Below the pieces are notes generated by a model. That model ran no database searches and was not told the DNA's origin. It saw nothing but the letters and a program-made list of their open reading frames with translations. Below, one piece after another: positions 1 through 10,187 of a DNA stretch of 56,637 nucleotides (position 1 is its first letter; every line of letters starts with the position of its first letter). The position numbers and the translations under genes were made by a program. The DNA comes from UBA1723 sp045641625 (GTDB lineage Bacteria; Bacteroidota; Bacteroidia; Bacteroidales; Paludibacteraceae). The stretch covers positions 1 to 56,637 of the forward strand of contig JAZUHH010000063.1 in the NCBI GenBank assembly GCA_045641625.1, written 5' to 3'.

Positions 1-237
1 AAAAAAATTACCCGACTACAGACATCTCGCCTATATTCGGGTCAACACTTAATACTAATACAATTTATTCTAATTCTTTCTTACTTTCTTTGTCTTTTGA
101 CAATGCAAAATTAGTCTGCTTCCTGTTTATTGCCTTGCAAAATACAATCAAGTTCTTGTAAAATCTGCTCTATTAGGGGGTAAAATCCTTGTTTGGTACG
201 TTTGGCTAGCACAAAACTACGGTTTTATCGCACTTTT
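1..237. other. Intergenic, no gene seen
   Basis: This AT-rich stretch lies downstream of tamL and runs off the window edge. I see no open frame, RNA gene or clear terminator hairpin in it. Confidence 0.5.
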
Positions 238-2397
238 TTAGAAAGGATAGCCTACGCCGAAGTGCCATGCGAAATCACGCTTGAAGTTCGGATTTGTTAT
301 GCTCCATGTCTTTTCCTGAGCAGGGTCGTGTGCCTTCATTGCGAAGTCGAACCTTAGAAGGAAGAACGACAGGTCAAACCTTATTCCCAATCCGTAGGAA
401 AGAGCAATGCTCTTATAGAATGTGTTGAAATAGAACTCTCCGCCCGGCTGGTTCTCGTAAGTCTTGACAGTCCATATATTTCCTGCGTCAAGGAATGCCG
501 CATATTCAATCATCTGCGAGGCATGGAATCTGTATTCCGCCTGGGCAAGAAGCTTTATGTCTCCCGTCTGGTTAAAGAAGTCCGATTCGTTGTCCCCCTT
601 GTACTTTCCCGGACCGAGCGAGCGAGTCGCCCATCCTCTGATGGAGTTTGATCCTCCGGCAAAATATCTTCGCTCGTAAGGAATCTGGTCGGAGTTGAGA
701 TATGGAGAAGCAACTCCCAATCCGATGTGCCATGCCAGCGAGTGGCGTGGTCGTGGATTCAAAGTTCTGCTGAAGTCTATGTCCGCCCTTGCGTACTGCG
801 AGAAAGGAACGCCGAGAATCCTCTTTGTTGTGCTGTCGTTCTTCAATGTGCAGAGGTATGGCAGAGTTCCCGCCATGTCCAGCATAATCGAGAAGTTGTT
901 CGTACTCTTGTTCTTGCTCTTGGTAATGGAGAATGTGTACGAAGTTCTTGTAATGAGCGCATCGGTATAGTTCTGCCTTAGCAGAGCGTTCTTGGCCTTG
1001 TCAAGATACTGTGTCTTGAAGGCAGGCAGAATCCACGGCACCCTGGTGTAGGTGATGTTGTACAGGTTAAGCGTGTGGTTGTGCCTGCGGTGATGGGTCG
1101 CCCACTGGTACTTCCAGTCGAAGGCAAGGTATCGTTTGCGGAACTCCGGTCTGTTCTGCCATGTGTAGCTGGTCTGGAAAGTTGTCTTTCCAGTCCTTCC
1201 GATGTATGTGTCGCTGATCTTAGGGCAGAGCATTCGCGGGAAGGAAAGGGAAACAGAAGGCGAGAACTCGAAGAAATTGTGGTTTGTGATGCCGAGCTCC
1301 TCTCCGTTCCTTACGATTTCATAGCCACCCTGCAGCTTGATTTTCAGTCCCTCACTGCCCTTGAAGATGTTCTTGTTCTGATACGTCAGATAGGTTTCTA
1401 CGCCGAAGTCTCCGGCTGTGTTCGTTCCGTCAATACCATACTGTATGTAGTGTATGTTCGAAGGTGTGATTGTAATCTTCGAGTTCAGTGTATTGGGTGC
1501 GGTGTCCGGGGAGTATGTGATGTCAACCTGGCTCACAGCTCCAAGAGAGGAAAGGGCAGAGTATGTGCGTTCGTGGGTAAGCTCGGAGAACATTCTTCCC
1601 TTTCTTACGAAAGTGTTCTGCTTCAGCACCTTGTCCTTCAGGAACTTCTTGCTTTTGCCGGTGCTTGTCTCCACTTCCCCGATCTTCATTCTCTGCAGTG
1701 CGTTGGGGCTTCCTCTGAAGCCGAGTTCGATATCCACCATATTGCAGTTCAAAGAAGAATCGACAGTGTAGTACAGATTCTCCTTCGAGAAGTAGTAGTA
1801 GCCCTGTTCCCTGGCAAAAGTCACGACTTCGTCTATGTGCTTGTCAAGGGCGTTGGCGTTATACACGTCTCCGCTGCTCACTCCTTCCTTGTGCAGGATT
1901 GATTTCTTGGACAATGCGGCGTCTATGGTTGCGTTGCCGATATTCTCGGAATAGTTTCTGACCTTGTAGGGCTCGCCCAGTTCGGCAATGTATTTTATTG
2001 AAACGCGTTTCTTTTGGGTGGTGTCAAGGTTTGTGCTGACCTTGGCGTTGAAGTATCCCAGGTTGTGAAGTGCGCCCTCCATCTCCTTCTGGCTGCGTTT
2101 GGTGCTGGCATCGTTATAGATTACGGGAGCTTCTCCGATCTTTCTTATCGCCCTGTTTATCCATTTTGAAGTGTCTTTGCCGGACATCGAGTAAACTCTG
2201 AGCGAGGTCTTGTTGAACAAAAGGCCCGGAGAGTTCGGCTGCTGCTGTATGTAGTCGTAAAGTTCCGATGGAAGCACTTGCTCATTGGCAGACTCCAAGG
2301 CAACATCATTGAGCAGGTATTCTCCCTCCCCGACATACTTTATCGGTGAACATCCGGTCAATAGAACGAGTATGAGTGCGATGAATAGGTTTCTCAT
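238..2397 (-). CDS. tamL: TamL, lipoprotein-type Omp85/TamA outer-membrane assembly factor
   Basis: This is a 719-residue Omp85-superfamily protein. The N-terminus is a lipoprotein signal with lipobox LLTGC and predicted lipidated Cys16. That separates the Bacteroidota form (TamL) from proteobacterial TamA, which has a cleaved signal. POTRA-like segments fill roughly residues 25-320 and a 16-strand-type beta-barrel fills the rest. The barrel holds the conserved Omp85 motif SIRGW in a GGSNSIRGW context, and the last residue is Phe, typical of outer-membrane barrels. With TamB it is expected to help insert or transport envelope components between the two membranes. Its ATG overlaps the tamB stop codon (ATGA), so the two are translationally coupled. 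It is the last gene of the mre/rod/tam run. Family assignment is firm; the exact substrates are unknown. Confidence 0.9.
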   Translation of the reverse strand: MRNLFIALILVLLTGCSPIKYVGEGEYLLNDVALESANEQVLPSELYDYIQQQPNSPGLLFNKTSLRVYSMSGKDTSKWINRAIRKIGEAPVIYNDASTKRSQKEMEGALHNLGYFNAKVSTNLDTTQKKRVSIKYIAELGEPYKVRNYSENIGNATIDAALSKKSILHKEGVSSGDVYNANALDKHIDEVVTFAREQGYYYFSKENLYYTVDSSLNCNMVDIELGFRGSPNALQRMKIGEVETSTGKSKKFLKDKVLKQNTFVRKGRMFSELTHERTYSALSSLGAVSQVDITYSPDTAPNTLNSKITITPSNIHYIQYGIDGTNTAGDFGVETYLTYQNKNIFKGSEGLKIKLQGGYEIVRNGEELGITNHNFFEFSPSVSLSFPRMLCPKISDTYIGRTGKTTFQTSYTWQNRPEFRKRYLAFDWKYQWATHHRRHNHTLNLYNITYTRVPWILPAFKTQYLDKAKNALLRQNYTDALITRTSYTFSITKSKNKSTNNFSIMLDMAGTLPYLCTLKNDSTTKRILGVPFSQYARADIDFSRTLNPRPRHSLAWHIGLGVASPYLNSDQIPYERRYFAGGSNSIRGWATRSLGPGKYKGDNESDFFNQTGDIKLLAQAEYRFHASQMIEYAAFLDAGNIWTVKTYENQPGGEFYFNTFYKSIALSYGLGIRFDLSFFLLRFDFAMKAHDPAQEKTWSITNPNFKRDFAWHFGVGYPF

Positions 2398-5300
2398 TTC
2401 TTGCCTCCTTTCTGGAACAGACCCTTGAATGTAGGTGCTTCGCGAGTGAACAGGAAGCCCACTCCCTGCTTGCTGGAACCCTGTCTGTAGAATTCGTCGT
2501 TGTCGTGTCTGTATCCTTTGAGTCTGAACATTCCGCTTGGAGTGAGCTTGTATTCCACGTCAAAGTTATTGGTGAACTCGGTGCTAGAGCCGGATGCGTT
2601 CGTCTGGTTCTGGTAGCCAAGGTCTGTGCTGAGTATCACTCTGTTATTGAAGAAGCTTCTTGAAATTGTGAAGCTCATCTCCATGTCGCTCATGTCGGAC
2701 TCTGTGCTTGTTATGTCTGCTCCTACGGTCCAGTTACTGCCAAGCACATCGCCCAGCAAAGTGTTCATTCCGCTCGAAATGGAAGTGCTAGCCAACGAAG
2801 AGATCATCGTAGAGCTGACAGACGCACTGTTTCCGGAAACGGAATAGAACGAGTTAAGTGCAATCAAGTAGGCGAACTCTCGAATTTTAAGCTCGTCGCT
2901 GTTGACAATGTTCCTTACCCTTTCGTTCAGGTCCTCGCCTGAACTTGGAAGGGTTATGTCATAGCCAAGGTTGAATTTGGTCATTGTTCCTCCGACAGTA
3001 AGCACCGCCGCCGCAGGCACACGCGTATTTGTCAGGCTTGGGTCGTCTGCAAAGCTCTCGTCAAGTGTGGCAAGGTCTGCCCTTGTGGTGTATAGTGACT
3101 TTATGTCGAAGCGAAGTGTTGACAGAGGACCGCCCACGCTGATGTTGCTTCCCTTTTCAATAGAGAACGGTTTAAGAGGAAGCTTGTTGATCTTCATCTT
3201 TAGGGAACCCTCGTCTATGGTGTAGGTTCCATATACTTTCGGTTCGGCAAGTTCCGAGCCATATTCGATTCTCATGTTTCCCTCGCCCTTGATCTTGCAG
3301 TTATCTCCTGTTGCCCTGCTCAATGTTACGCCAAGGTCCAGATTGTTCTTGATTTCGAGCGTTACGTTGGCATCGACCTTGAAGTTCGGTTTGTTCGCAG
3401 GAGTGCTGTCCTTGGCGATTGAGTCCTTCTTTGAAACGAACACGATGTTCGAGTATGTCGTTGCGGTAGTTTCGCTTTCCGGGAGCACCACGTTTATTGA
3501 GGAGTTGTAGCTGCCGTTAGAGATTGTTCCCTCGACTGACGCATGCTTTTCGTCACCGCTGATTCTGACACGGCCGCCGGCTATGAACTTTCCATAAACC
3601 ATCTCGTTCTTGGCTTTAGGATTGTTTAGCAGAAGGAATTCATCCATAGAGATTCTGGCCATGTACTCGAAGTTCTTGAAGTTCTCGTGATTGATGATGC
3701 AGTTGACGTTGGCCTTCCTTCCGTAGTCGTCGATAATTCCCAAGTCCTTGATACGGAACTGTTTGGGAGTGAAGACTATGCTGTCGTTTATCCTGTATGT
3801 GGTGTTCGTGTAGTTCACCTTGGCCTGCGCGTTGTTGATGTGCAGATAGCCGTTTATCTTTGGCTGGTACATGTTACCCTCCACATCCACATCTGCGCTC
3901 AATGTTCCCTTTACGCCGCTGACATAGTCCGAAATGAAAGTCTCGGCAAAGTTGATAGGAAGTTCGTGCATGTTGAACTTCAGCCTTATGAATTCCTGTT
4001 CAGGCATTACGACACCTATGGCCGTGCAGACGTTGTCTCCCTCCCTGAATATGTCAAGCTTTGTTCCCATGCCTCGTTTCTCCGGATTCCATCCGCTCTT
4101 GATCTTGACGTCTCCGACCAGGGTGCTGTCGTATGTCAGTTCGTCAATTCTTAGGTTCGAAGTCCTGTACTGCGGATTACCGAACAGGCTCTTAAGGCAG
4201 ATGTCTCCGGTAACGATACCGGAAACGGGAACGCCAGAACGAAGCTTGGTTGCCACATCCGCTATCATAAGGCTGTCGAAAGAAACGATAAGGGAGTCTG
4301 TGACTTTCTCTCCAATAGTTCCATCGACAAGCAGTATTCTCTTGTCCTCGTCAGATGTCAGACCAAAGTTCTCAACCTTGATCTTGCCGTCCTGTTCCAG
4401 AGAAATGATCGAAGGCTCGAACTCAAGCCAAAGGTCGCGGAATGCGAGGTCCGAAGGCATGAACATCGCCTTCATAACAGTTCGGTCGGCTGTGTCCTTA
4501 GGGAAGGTGACCAAAGTTTTTATCTCTCCCAAGATTGGCTGTTCCTCCGAATTGTTGTTGTAGTTCAATGTCGTCAGCACAACATCGTTTTCAAACTCGG
4601 TGCTGAGGTCAACATTGATTGTCTCTTCATCGTCAACTGCCAAGTCTGTGTGGATGTCAGCTACAAACATCTTGTTCATTTTACCGCTCTTTTTTACGGA
4701 TACAGAATTAGAGTCGAATTTTTTCCCGTCATAGACTATCTTTTTTGCGTCGGCATCAAATTCCAAAGTTTCAAGCGAATCGCTTATTTGAAAGCGCATG
4801 GTTGTACCATACGAAATCTCTAATGGAACAGACATAAATTCGCTTATTGGGCGGAAGTCCTTTATTTTCCCTTTCAGAGTGAATTCGTTGGATGGGGAAT
4901 AGCCTTGGGGATCAACGAACACCGAAGGAAGATATGGGTTAAGAATCTTGAAACAGCTATTCTTCAGATTACCGAAATCGTAACTTCCGAAAAGGGACAA
5001 GTCAATTATCTGGCTGGATATGTCTATGCTGTTGCCGTTTTGAGTCGGAGATGCATCAATTCTTATGTCTCCGATCATGTAGCAGGACGAGGAGTCGGCA
5101 AGCTTCACACTGTCAAGTTTCAAGCTTCCCTTCAAGTCCGCAAGCGAAGACAATTCAACGTCTCCGTCAATCTTTAGGAAGATTTGTCGGCTTTTCCATG
5201 TGCTGTCAACAACACCAAGAAGGTAAGGCTCGATTTTTTGAAGCTTTCCGTTTGTCTTTATCTTAAGTTTGTCTCCGCCGAAATCTACGCATGAGGCAAG

Positions 5301-6863
5301 GTTCACACTTCCGAAGTTCTCGTCAAGTTTGAATGCCAGGGTTGCGACATCCGGCGTATATGTGGCTGTGTCTATGGCAAGATCCCTTAGGAAAAGGTTT
5401 ATGTCCCCGTTGCTGAAGTGTACTTTGTTGACTGTTCCTCGTGCTTTTGCAAACATATTCCTTGAGTCCATAGAGTAGTCCGCGAATATGTCGTATTTGA
5501 GGCTGTCTATGGTCATTGAGTCTCCCAGAATAGGCCTCAAGTTCATGTTTTCGCTTTTTAGTTGGGCGGAAGCCTTCATCATGAACTCGTCATTCATGTC
5601 CATAGAGATGTTACCATTAGCTAGAAGATTTCCAAGCGAAGAAGTAAGCAGAGCATTTAGATCCAAATCGTCAAACTGCCCCTTTATTGTTCCCCTCAAA
5701 CCTATTGGGAAAAGACTGTATGCGACATCGGGAAGGCTGTCAACTCCTGCGAATGTGAGTATGTCTTTGAATCCATTTCTTGATGAGTATAGAGTGTCAA
5801 TCACTACGTTGAAAGTAGATTGTCCGATGTTTGCGTAGTCGCTTACCTTTCCGGTAAGTGAAAGTGTCAAGTCTCCGTCATATTTCGCATCAAGACTATG
5901 GAACTGAAGTGCAGGGAATGTGCCGTCAGCTGTCGCGTCAAGGGCAAGCCTGTGGTCAAATGCCTGAAGAGGCGCGTAGAATGCGCTGAAGTCGGAGGCT
6001 GTGATATGGCTCTCCTCGATGTTGAACTTATATTTCTTGTCGCTGAAAGCCGAGCCGATTCCAGACAGTCCGCCGTCGCTCTTGATATCGAAGTCCTTGA
6101 TTACAAGGAAAGTGTTCGGTGCTTTCAGGTTAAGCTCCTCGATGGAAAGATTATTGGACGAGGTTGTGAACTTGTCTATGGCAAGGTCTTCTATCATAAG
6201 TCCGCTTTTCTCTTTGAACGAAAGATGGTGTATGGATGCGTCGAAGCTGTCCATCTTAATGGAGTTCACTTCTCCCCTGAGATAGATGTTCTGAAAGTCA
6301 AGGTTGTCATAGTCTATTTCGTTTGATGCTGAATCCACTGAGCTGTAGATGAAGTATCGGAAGCGTGCCTGGCTTAGGTCTATGCTTCCTATAGACAGGT
6401 CAAAGGATGTCGAGTCATTGCTTTCCTCCTCCTCTTTGTCATTTGAAGAGAATGCGTCTGCCAAGTAGTCGAAGCAGAATCTGTTTTTGATTGTGTCGTT
6501 CCAAATGTAGGCCTTAATGCCTTCGGCAGTAACGCTTCTAAGAGAGAGTTTTCCGTCTTTGTAAACGGACTTAGGGTAGAAAGCCACATTGATTTTGTCA
6601 ATGTAGGCAAGTGTGTCTCCGTATTCGTCAGGAAGGTAAATGCCCTCCATATTGACTCCTCCGTTCAAGGATATATTCACATAGTTTACCCCTATGTCTA
6701 TCCCGTAGTTGTCCTTTACGTATTTGGTAGCGTATGATGTCAGAGATGTCTGAACTGAAGGGATTTTGAATAGCAATAGAACAAGAAGGAGTAGCAGTAG
6801 GATGATTCCCACTGTTACTCCTAAGATTTTGGATATTTTGACAACTATCCCCTTAACATTCAT
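2394..6863 (-). CDS. tamB: TamB, translocation and assembly module inner-membrane protein (DUF490)
   Basis: This is a very long (1489 residues) AsmA/TamB-type protein. A single N-terminal membrane anchor of Leu/Val residues lies at about positions 14-33. It is followed by more than 1,300 residues of beta-rich, repetitive periplasmic sequence and a C-terminal DUF490 block (about 1130-1489). Such proteins form a hydrophobic groove spanning the periplasm and work with a TamA/TamL partner, which is encoded immediately downstream with a 4-base overlap. The gene begins only 11 bases after rodA on the same strand, with no promoter or terminator between them, so it is probably co-transcribed with the cell-elongation genes. 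The role in lipid or protein transport is inferred from the family. Confidence 0.9.
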   Translation of the reverse strand: MNVKGIVVKISKILGVTVGIILLLLLLVLLLFKIPSVQTSLTSYATKYVKDNYGIDIGVNYVNISLNGGVNMEGIYLPDEYGDTLAYIDKINVAFYPKSVYKDGKLSLRSVTAEGIKAYIWNDTIKNRFCFDYLADAFSSNDKEEEESNDSTSFDLSIGSIDLSQARFRYFIYSSVDSASNEIDYDNLDFQNIYLRGEVNSIKMDSFDASIHHLSFKEKSGLMIEDLAIDKFTTSSNNLSIEELNLKAPNTFLVIKDFDIKSDGGLSGIGSAFSDKKYKFNIEESHITASDFSAFYAPLQAFDHRLALDATADGTFPALQFHSLDAKYDGDLTLSLTGKVSDYANIGQSTFNVVIDTLYSSRNGFKDILTFAGVDSLPDVAYSLFPIGLRGTIKGQFDDLDLNALLTSSLGNLLANGNISMDMNDEFMMKASAQLKSENMNLRPILGDSMTIDSLKYDIFADYSMDSRNMFAKARGTVNKVHFSNGDINLFLRDLAIDTATYTPDVATLAFKLDENFGSVNLASCVDFGGDKLKIKTNGKLQKIEPYLLGVVDSTWKSRQIFLKIDGDVELSSLADLKGSLKLDSVKLADSSSCYMIGDIRIDASPTQNGNSIDISSQIIDLSLFGSYDFGNLKNSCFKILNPYLPSVFVDPQGYSPSNEFTLKGKIKDFRPISEFMSVPLEISYGTTMRFQISDSLETLEFDADAKKIVYDGKKFDSNSVSVKKSGKMNKMFVADIHTDLAVDDEETINVDLSTEFENDVVLTTLNYNNNSEEQPILGEIKTLVTFPKDTADRTVMKAMFMPSDLAFRDLWLEFEPSIISLEQDGKIKVENFGLTSDEDKRILLVDGTIGEKVTDSLIVSFDSLMIADVATKLRSGVPVSGIVTGDICLKSLFGNPQYRTSNLRIDELTYDSTLVGDVKIKSGWNPEKRGMGTKLDIFREGDNVCTAIGVVMPEQEFIRLKFNMHELPINFAETFISDYVSGVKGTLSADVDVEGNMYQPKINGYLHINNAQAKVNYTNTTYRINDSIVFTPKQFRIKDLGIIDDYGRKANVNCIINHENFKNFEYMARISMDEFLLLNNPKAKNEMVYGKFIAGGRVRISGDEKHASVEGTISNGSYNSSINVVLPESETTATTYSNIVFVSKKDSIAKDSTPANKPNFKVDANVTLEIKNNLDLGVTLSRATGDNCKIKGEGNMRIEYGSELAEPKVYGTYTIDEGSLKMKINKLPLKPFSIEKGSNISVGGPLSTLRFDIKSLYTTRADLATLDESFADDPSLTNTRVPAAAVLTVGGTMTKFNLGYDITLPSSGEDLNERVRNIVNSDELKIREFAYLIALNSFYSVSGNSASVSSTMISSLASTSISSGMNTLLGDVLGSNWTVGADITSTESDMSDMEMSFTISRSFFNNRVILSTDLGYQNQTNASGSSTEFTNNFDVEYKLTPSGMFRLKGYRHDNDEFYRQGSSKQGVGFLFTREAPTFKGLFQKGGKK

Positions 6864-6874
6864 GTTCTATACTT

Positions 6875-8341
6875 TTATCCCATATATTCCTTTCTGCTGG
6901 CATCAAGACGAAGGAATACGAACAGTAGAATTGTGAAGCTCCATAGCGACGAGCCTCCGTATGAGAAGAATGGAAGCGGAATACCGATTACCGGGGTAAG
7001 TCCCGTTACCATTCCAATGTTTATGGCAAGGTGGAAGAAGAATATGGATGCAACGCAGTATCCATATATTCTGCTGAATGCCGATCGTTGTCGTTCAGCC
7101 AAATAAATCAGTCGAAGCATGAGGACTACAAACAGCAGAATTACGAAAGCAGAACCCAAGAAACCATGTTCCTCTCCGACAGTGCAGAAGATGAAGTCGG
7201 TCTCCTTTTCAGGAACGAACCCGTATCTGTTCTGCGTTCCGTTGAGGAATCCTTTTCCTGTAATCTGGCCGGCTCCAATTGCAATCATACTTTGGTTCAC
7301 GTTATAGAATGAGCCCTTCTCGTCCATCTCCATACCCAGAGTTACTTTGATACGCTCTCGCTGGTGGTGAGCAAGGATATTGTTGAATGCGTAGTCTGCC
7401 ATGTTTCCGAAAGCTATGGAACCGCCAAGGAAAAATCCGATCAGGATATATTGTAGCCTTCTGGTCTTGAAGAACATCACAACCATTCCTATTCCCATTA
7501 TTCCTGCGCAGACTATTGCAATAAGTGAAAAACTTACCGACAAGTCCAGCCATTTGTAAAGACCGTAGCCAACAAGCATGAAGGAAGAAACTCCCAATGC
7601 CGTCCATTTGATAAAGTCAAAATCTTCAAGATAGAACCAGATAAGTGCAAGTGTTACACCTATGGCAAACATCACAACGACGAAGATTCCGAAACTCTCA
7701 TCCGGCAGAGCTTCAATTATTGGGACGTCTCCGTATCGTATGGCTACGATGAAATATACTACCGCACACACACCGAGAAGCAGTACGATACCTGTCATTC
7801 CAAGTCTGTAAAGTACAAGGAACATGGCAAGGTATGCCAACGCTGTTCCTGTCTCCTTCTGGCAGATGATGATAAGCATGGGAAGCAGAATGATAAGATA
7901 TGCCTTCCATGATGTTACCCAGTTCTTGATGTTGAATCCAAAGGCACTTGTGTATTTGGCAAGAGCCAGACAAGTTGCGGTCTTTGCGAACTCTGCCGGC
8001 TGAAGGCTTATGCTTCCGAACTTAAGCCAAGATCGAGATCCTCTTGTATCAGTCGCTATTACCAGAGTGACTATCAGGACAATAATGCTCAGTATGTATA
8101 TCTGGTAGGAGAACGTGTCGTACACTCTGTTGTTAAGCAGAAGCAATACGGTTCCTATCGCCAGGGCACAGATGATCCAGACGAACTGTCTTCCGAACTT
8201 AGTGTTGAAGTCCCAGAAGTAAGTGTCGTCGAATTCATAAACTGCTCCGTATATTGCGAACCATCCGCAGATTACTAGTACGAAATACAGGGCAACTGTT
8301 ATCCAGTCTATTTTAGAAAATATGTTTTCGTCGCTTCGCAT
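6875..8341 (-). CDS. rodA: RodA, SEDS-family peptidoglycan glycosyltransferase
   Basis: This is a 488-residue polytopic membrane protein of the SEDS family, which polymerises lipid II in the elongasome together with a class B PBP. Family signatures include QKETGTALAYLAMF near residue 160 and PFFSYGGSSLWSF near the C-terminus. It is about 110 residues longer than E. coli RodA. The extra length is a hydrophobic block with further membrane segments at about residues 215-320, before the HHQRERI region. It lies 7 bases after mrdA, its expected partner PBP2, and 11 bases before tamB. The genomic pairing with PBP2 and MreBCD supports RodA rather than FtsW. Confidence 0.93.
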   Translation of the reverse strand: MRSDENIFSKIDWITVALYFVLVICGWFAIYGAVYEFDDTYFWDFNTKFGRQFVWIICALAIGTVLLLLNNRVYDTFSYQIYILSIIVLIVTLVIATDTRGSRSWLKFGSISLQPAEFAKTATCLALAKYTSAFGFNIKNWVTSWKAYLIILLPMLIIICQKETGTALAYLAMFLVLYRLGMTGIVLLLGVCAVVYFIVAIRYGDVPIIEALPDESFGIFVVVMFAIGVTLALIWFYLEDFDFIKWTALGVSSFMLVGYGLYKWLDLSVSFSLIAIVCAGIMGIGMVVMFFKTRRLQYILIGFFLGGSIAFGNMADYAFNNILAHHQRERIKVTLGMEMDEKGSFYNVNQSMIAIGAGQITGKGFLNGTQNRYGFVPEKETDFIFCTVGEEHGFLGSAFVILLFVVLMLRLIYLAERQRSAFSRIYGYCVASIFFFHLAINIGMVTGLTPVIGIPLPFFSYGGSSLWSFTILLFVFLRLDASRKEYMG

Positions 8342-8348
8342 AGTTTTA

Positions 8349-10187
8349 TTATTCGCTGATTAGGTTAGCCTCCATGAGTCTTTTCTCGATAGGCTCTCTC
8401 TTTTTAGGTATGTATCCTTTCAGATATTTCTCTATCATCAGAGTTGCGATAGGTGCTGCCCAGGTAGCACCGAATCCACTGTTCTCGACTACAACGCTGA
8501 TTGCGATCTTCGGATCCTCTTTCGGAGCGAATGCCATAAAGATTGAATGGTCTTTTCCTTGAGGGTTCTGCGCCGTACCGGTCTTTCCGCAAACCGAGAT
8601 GCTGTCTATTCGGGAATAGAATCCTGTTCCGGAGATCATAACCAGCTCCATACCGTCCACGATGACGTCATAGTATTTAGGGTCGATTGACGAAACGTGC
8701 TTGGTAATGAAGGATGTGTCGATTTCAGCATCGGAAATACTCTTTACAAGATGTGGAGTATAGAAATATCCTTTGTTTGCTATTGTCGCTCCTAGGTTGG
8801 CAATCTGCAGAGGAGTGGAAAGGATTTCTCCCTGACCGATAGAGTTCGAGATGATTGTCAAGCCCTTCCATCTGTTCTCTCCGTATATTTTATTGTACTT
8901 TGCTGAAGTAGGAATCTTGCCCGGCTTTTCTCCAGGAATGTCGATTCCAAGATTTTTGCCGAATCCCAAAGTTAGGGCGTGTTCTCTCCATACATCAAGT
9001 GCCTTTGAAGATTTTCCGTACTTCTTGTCATCGATCATATTTCTGTAGGCATAGCAATAGTATGCGTTGCAGGAGTGCTGTATGCTGTGCATCAGGTCAA
9101 GCGGTCCGGTGTGGGCGTGACATCCGACGGTCAAGCTTCCGGAGTGGAATCCTCGTGTACAGCCGAAAGCTGTGCGTGAAGTTATGATTTCCTCCTGCTG
9201 AAGAATAAGAGCCTGAGCTGTCTTGAATGTCGATCCCGGAGGATACATCGCCATTATGGCACGGTTGAACAGAGGCTTCAACGGATGTCTGTACAAGGTC
9301 TTGTAGTTCGCGCTTCTTCCTCTACCAACAAGAAGGGACGGATCGTATGCGGGGCTTGAAATCAAGGCCAGGATTTCTCCGGTTGCCGGTTCAATGGCAG
9401 TTACGCTACCTTTCTTGCCGTTCATCAGCTCCTCGCCATACTTTTGAAGTTCGATGTCAAGGGAAAGGGTAAGCTCATGACCCTGTACGGGAGCGATGTC
9501 CTCCTTTCCGTCTTTGTATTTACCCATGATTCTGCCTCGAGAGTCGCGAAGAAGAATTTCAAAGCCCTTTTCGCCTCGAAGCCATTTCTCGTAAGTTTTC
9601 TCTACACCTTCCACGCCGGCAAAGTCACCTAGCTTGTAATAGCTGTCTCTGTTGATTATTGATGTGTCAACTTCTCCGATACTGCCAAGTACAAGAGCTC
9701 CGTTGTGGTAGTTGTATTCTCTCAATACCTGTTTCTGTGCGTAAACTCCCTTGAATCTGTAGAGCTTTTCACGTATGGCAGAGAACTCCTCGTTGTCGAA
9801 CTGCTGGATAAGTGGAGCAGGTCTGAATCTGTTATAGCCTCTCTTGTTTCTAAGCTCCTTCATTCTTGCCTTGAACTGCTCGACAGTCATTCCGATAGCC
9901 TTGCAGAACTCTGTTGTGTCCTGTTTTGCTGCGGCAAACTCCCTAGGAATGATCATCAGGTCGTATGCCGGCTTGTTGTAAACGATAAGCTTTCCGTTCC
10001 TGTCCTTGATAAGGCCGCGTGAAGGGATGATAACTCTGTTTACGTATGCGTTGTTTTCACTTTGTTTCAGGTAGTCGCTTCCGTCAACAACTTGAAGGAA
10101 GAATAGTCGGACAATATAGATAAGGGCGACACTAATGAATATTGCCGCCAACCCATATTTTCTTTTCTGATACTGATCGTTTATCAT
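8349..10187 (-). CDS. mrdA: Penicillin-binding protein 2 (elongasome transpeptidase)
   Basis: This 612-residue class B PBP cross-links peptidoglycan during lateral growth. It has one N-terminal membrane anchor (about residues 11-30), a PBP dimerisation domain, and a transpeptidase domain carrying all three active-site motifs: STFK (catalytic Ser, within PPGSTFKT), SCN (within QHSCNAYYC) and KTG (within CGKTGTAQN). It overlaps mreD by 4 bases upstream and is followed after 7 bases by rodA, the matching glycosyltransferase. Length and motif order are normal for PBP2, so the call is secure. Confidence 0.95.
   Translation of the reverse strand: MINDQYQKRKYGLAAIFISVALIYIVRLFFLQVVDGSDYLKQSENNAYVNRVIIPSRGLIKDRNGKLIVYNKPAYDLMIIPREFAAAKQDTTEFCKAIGMTVEQFKARMKELRNKRGYNRFRPAPLIQQFDNEEFSAIREKLYRFKGVYAQKQVLREYNYHNGALVLGSIGEVDTSIINRDSYYKLGDFAGVEGVEKTYEKWLRGEKGFEILLRDSRGRIMGKYKDGKEDIAPVQGHELTLSLDIELQKYGEELMNGKKGSVTAIEPATGEILALISSPAYDPSLLVGRGRSANYKTLYRHPLKPLFNRAIMAMYPPGSTFKTAQALILQQEEIITSRTAFGCTRGFHSGSLTVGCHAHTGPLDLMHSIQHSCNAYYCYAYRNMIDDKKYGKSSKALDVWREHALTLGFGKNLGIDIPGEKPGKIPTSAKYNKIYGENRWKGLTIISNSIGQGEILSTPLQIANLGATIANKGYFYTPHLVKSISDAEIDTSFITKHVSSIDPKYYDVIVDGMELVMISGTGFYSRIDSISVCGKTGTAQNPQGKDHSIFMAFAPKEDPKIAISVVVENSGFGATWAAPIATLMIEKYLKGYIPKKREPIEKRLMEANLISE

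Noticed and set aside
1075..1902. 275-codon plus-strand frame within tamL
   Set aside because: It is antisense to a well-supported Omp85 gene and its product has no recognisable domain.
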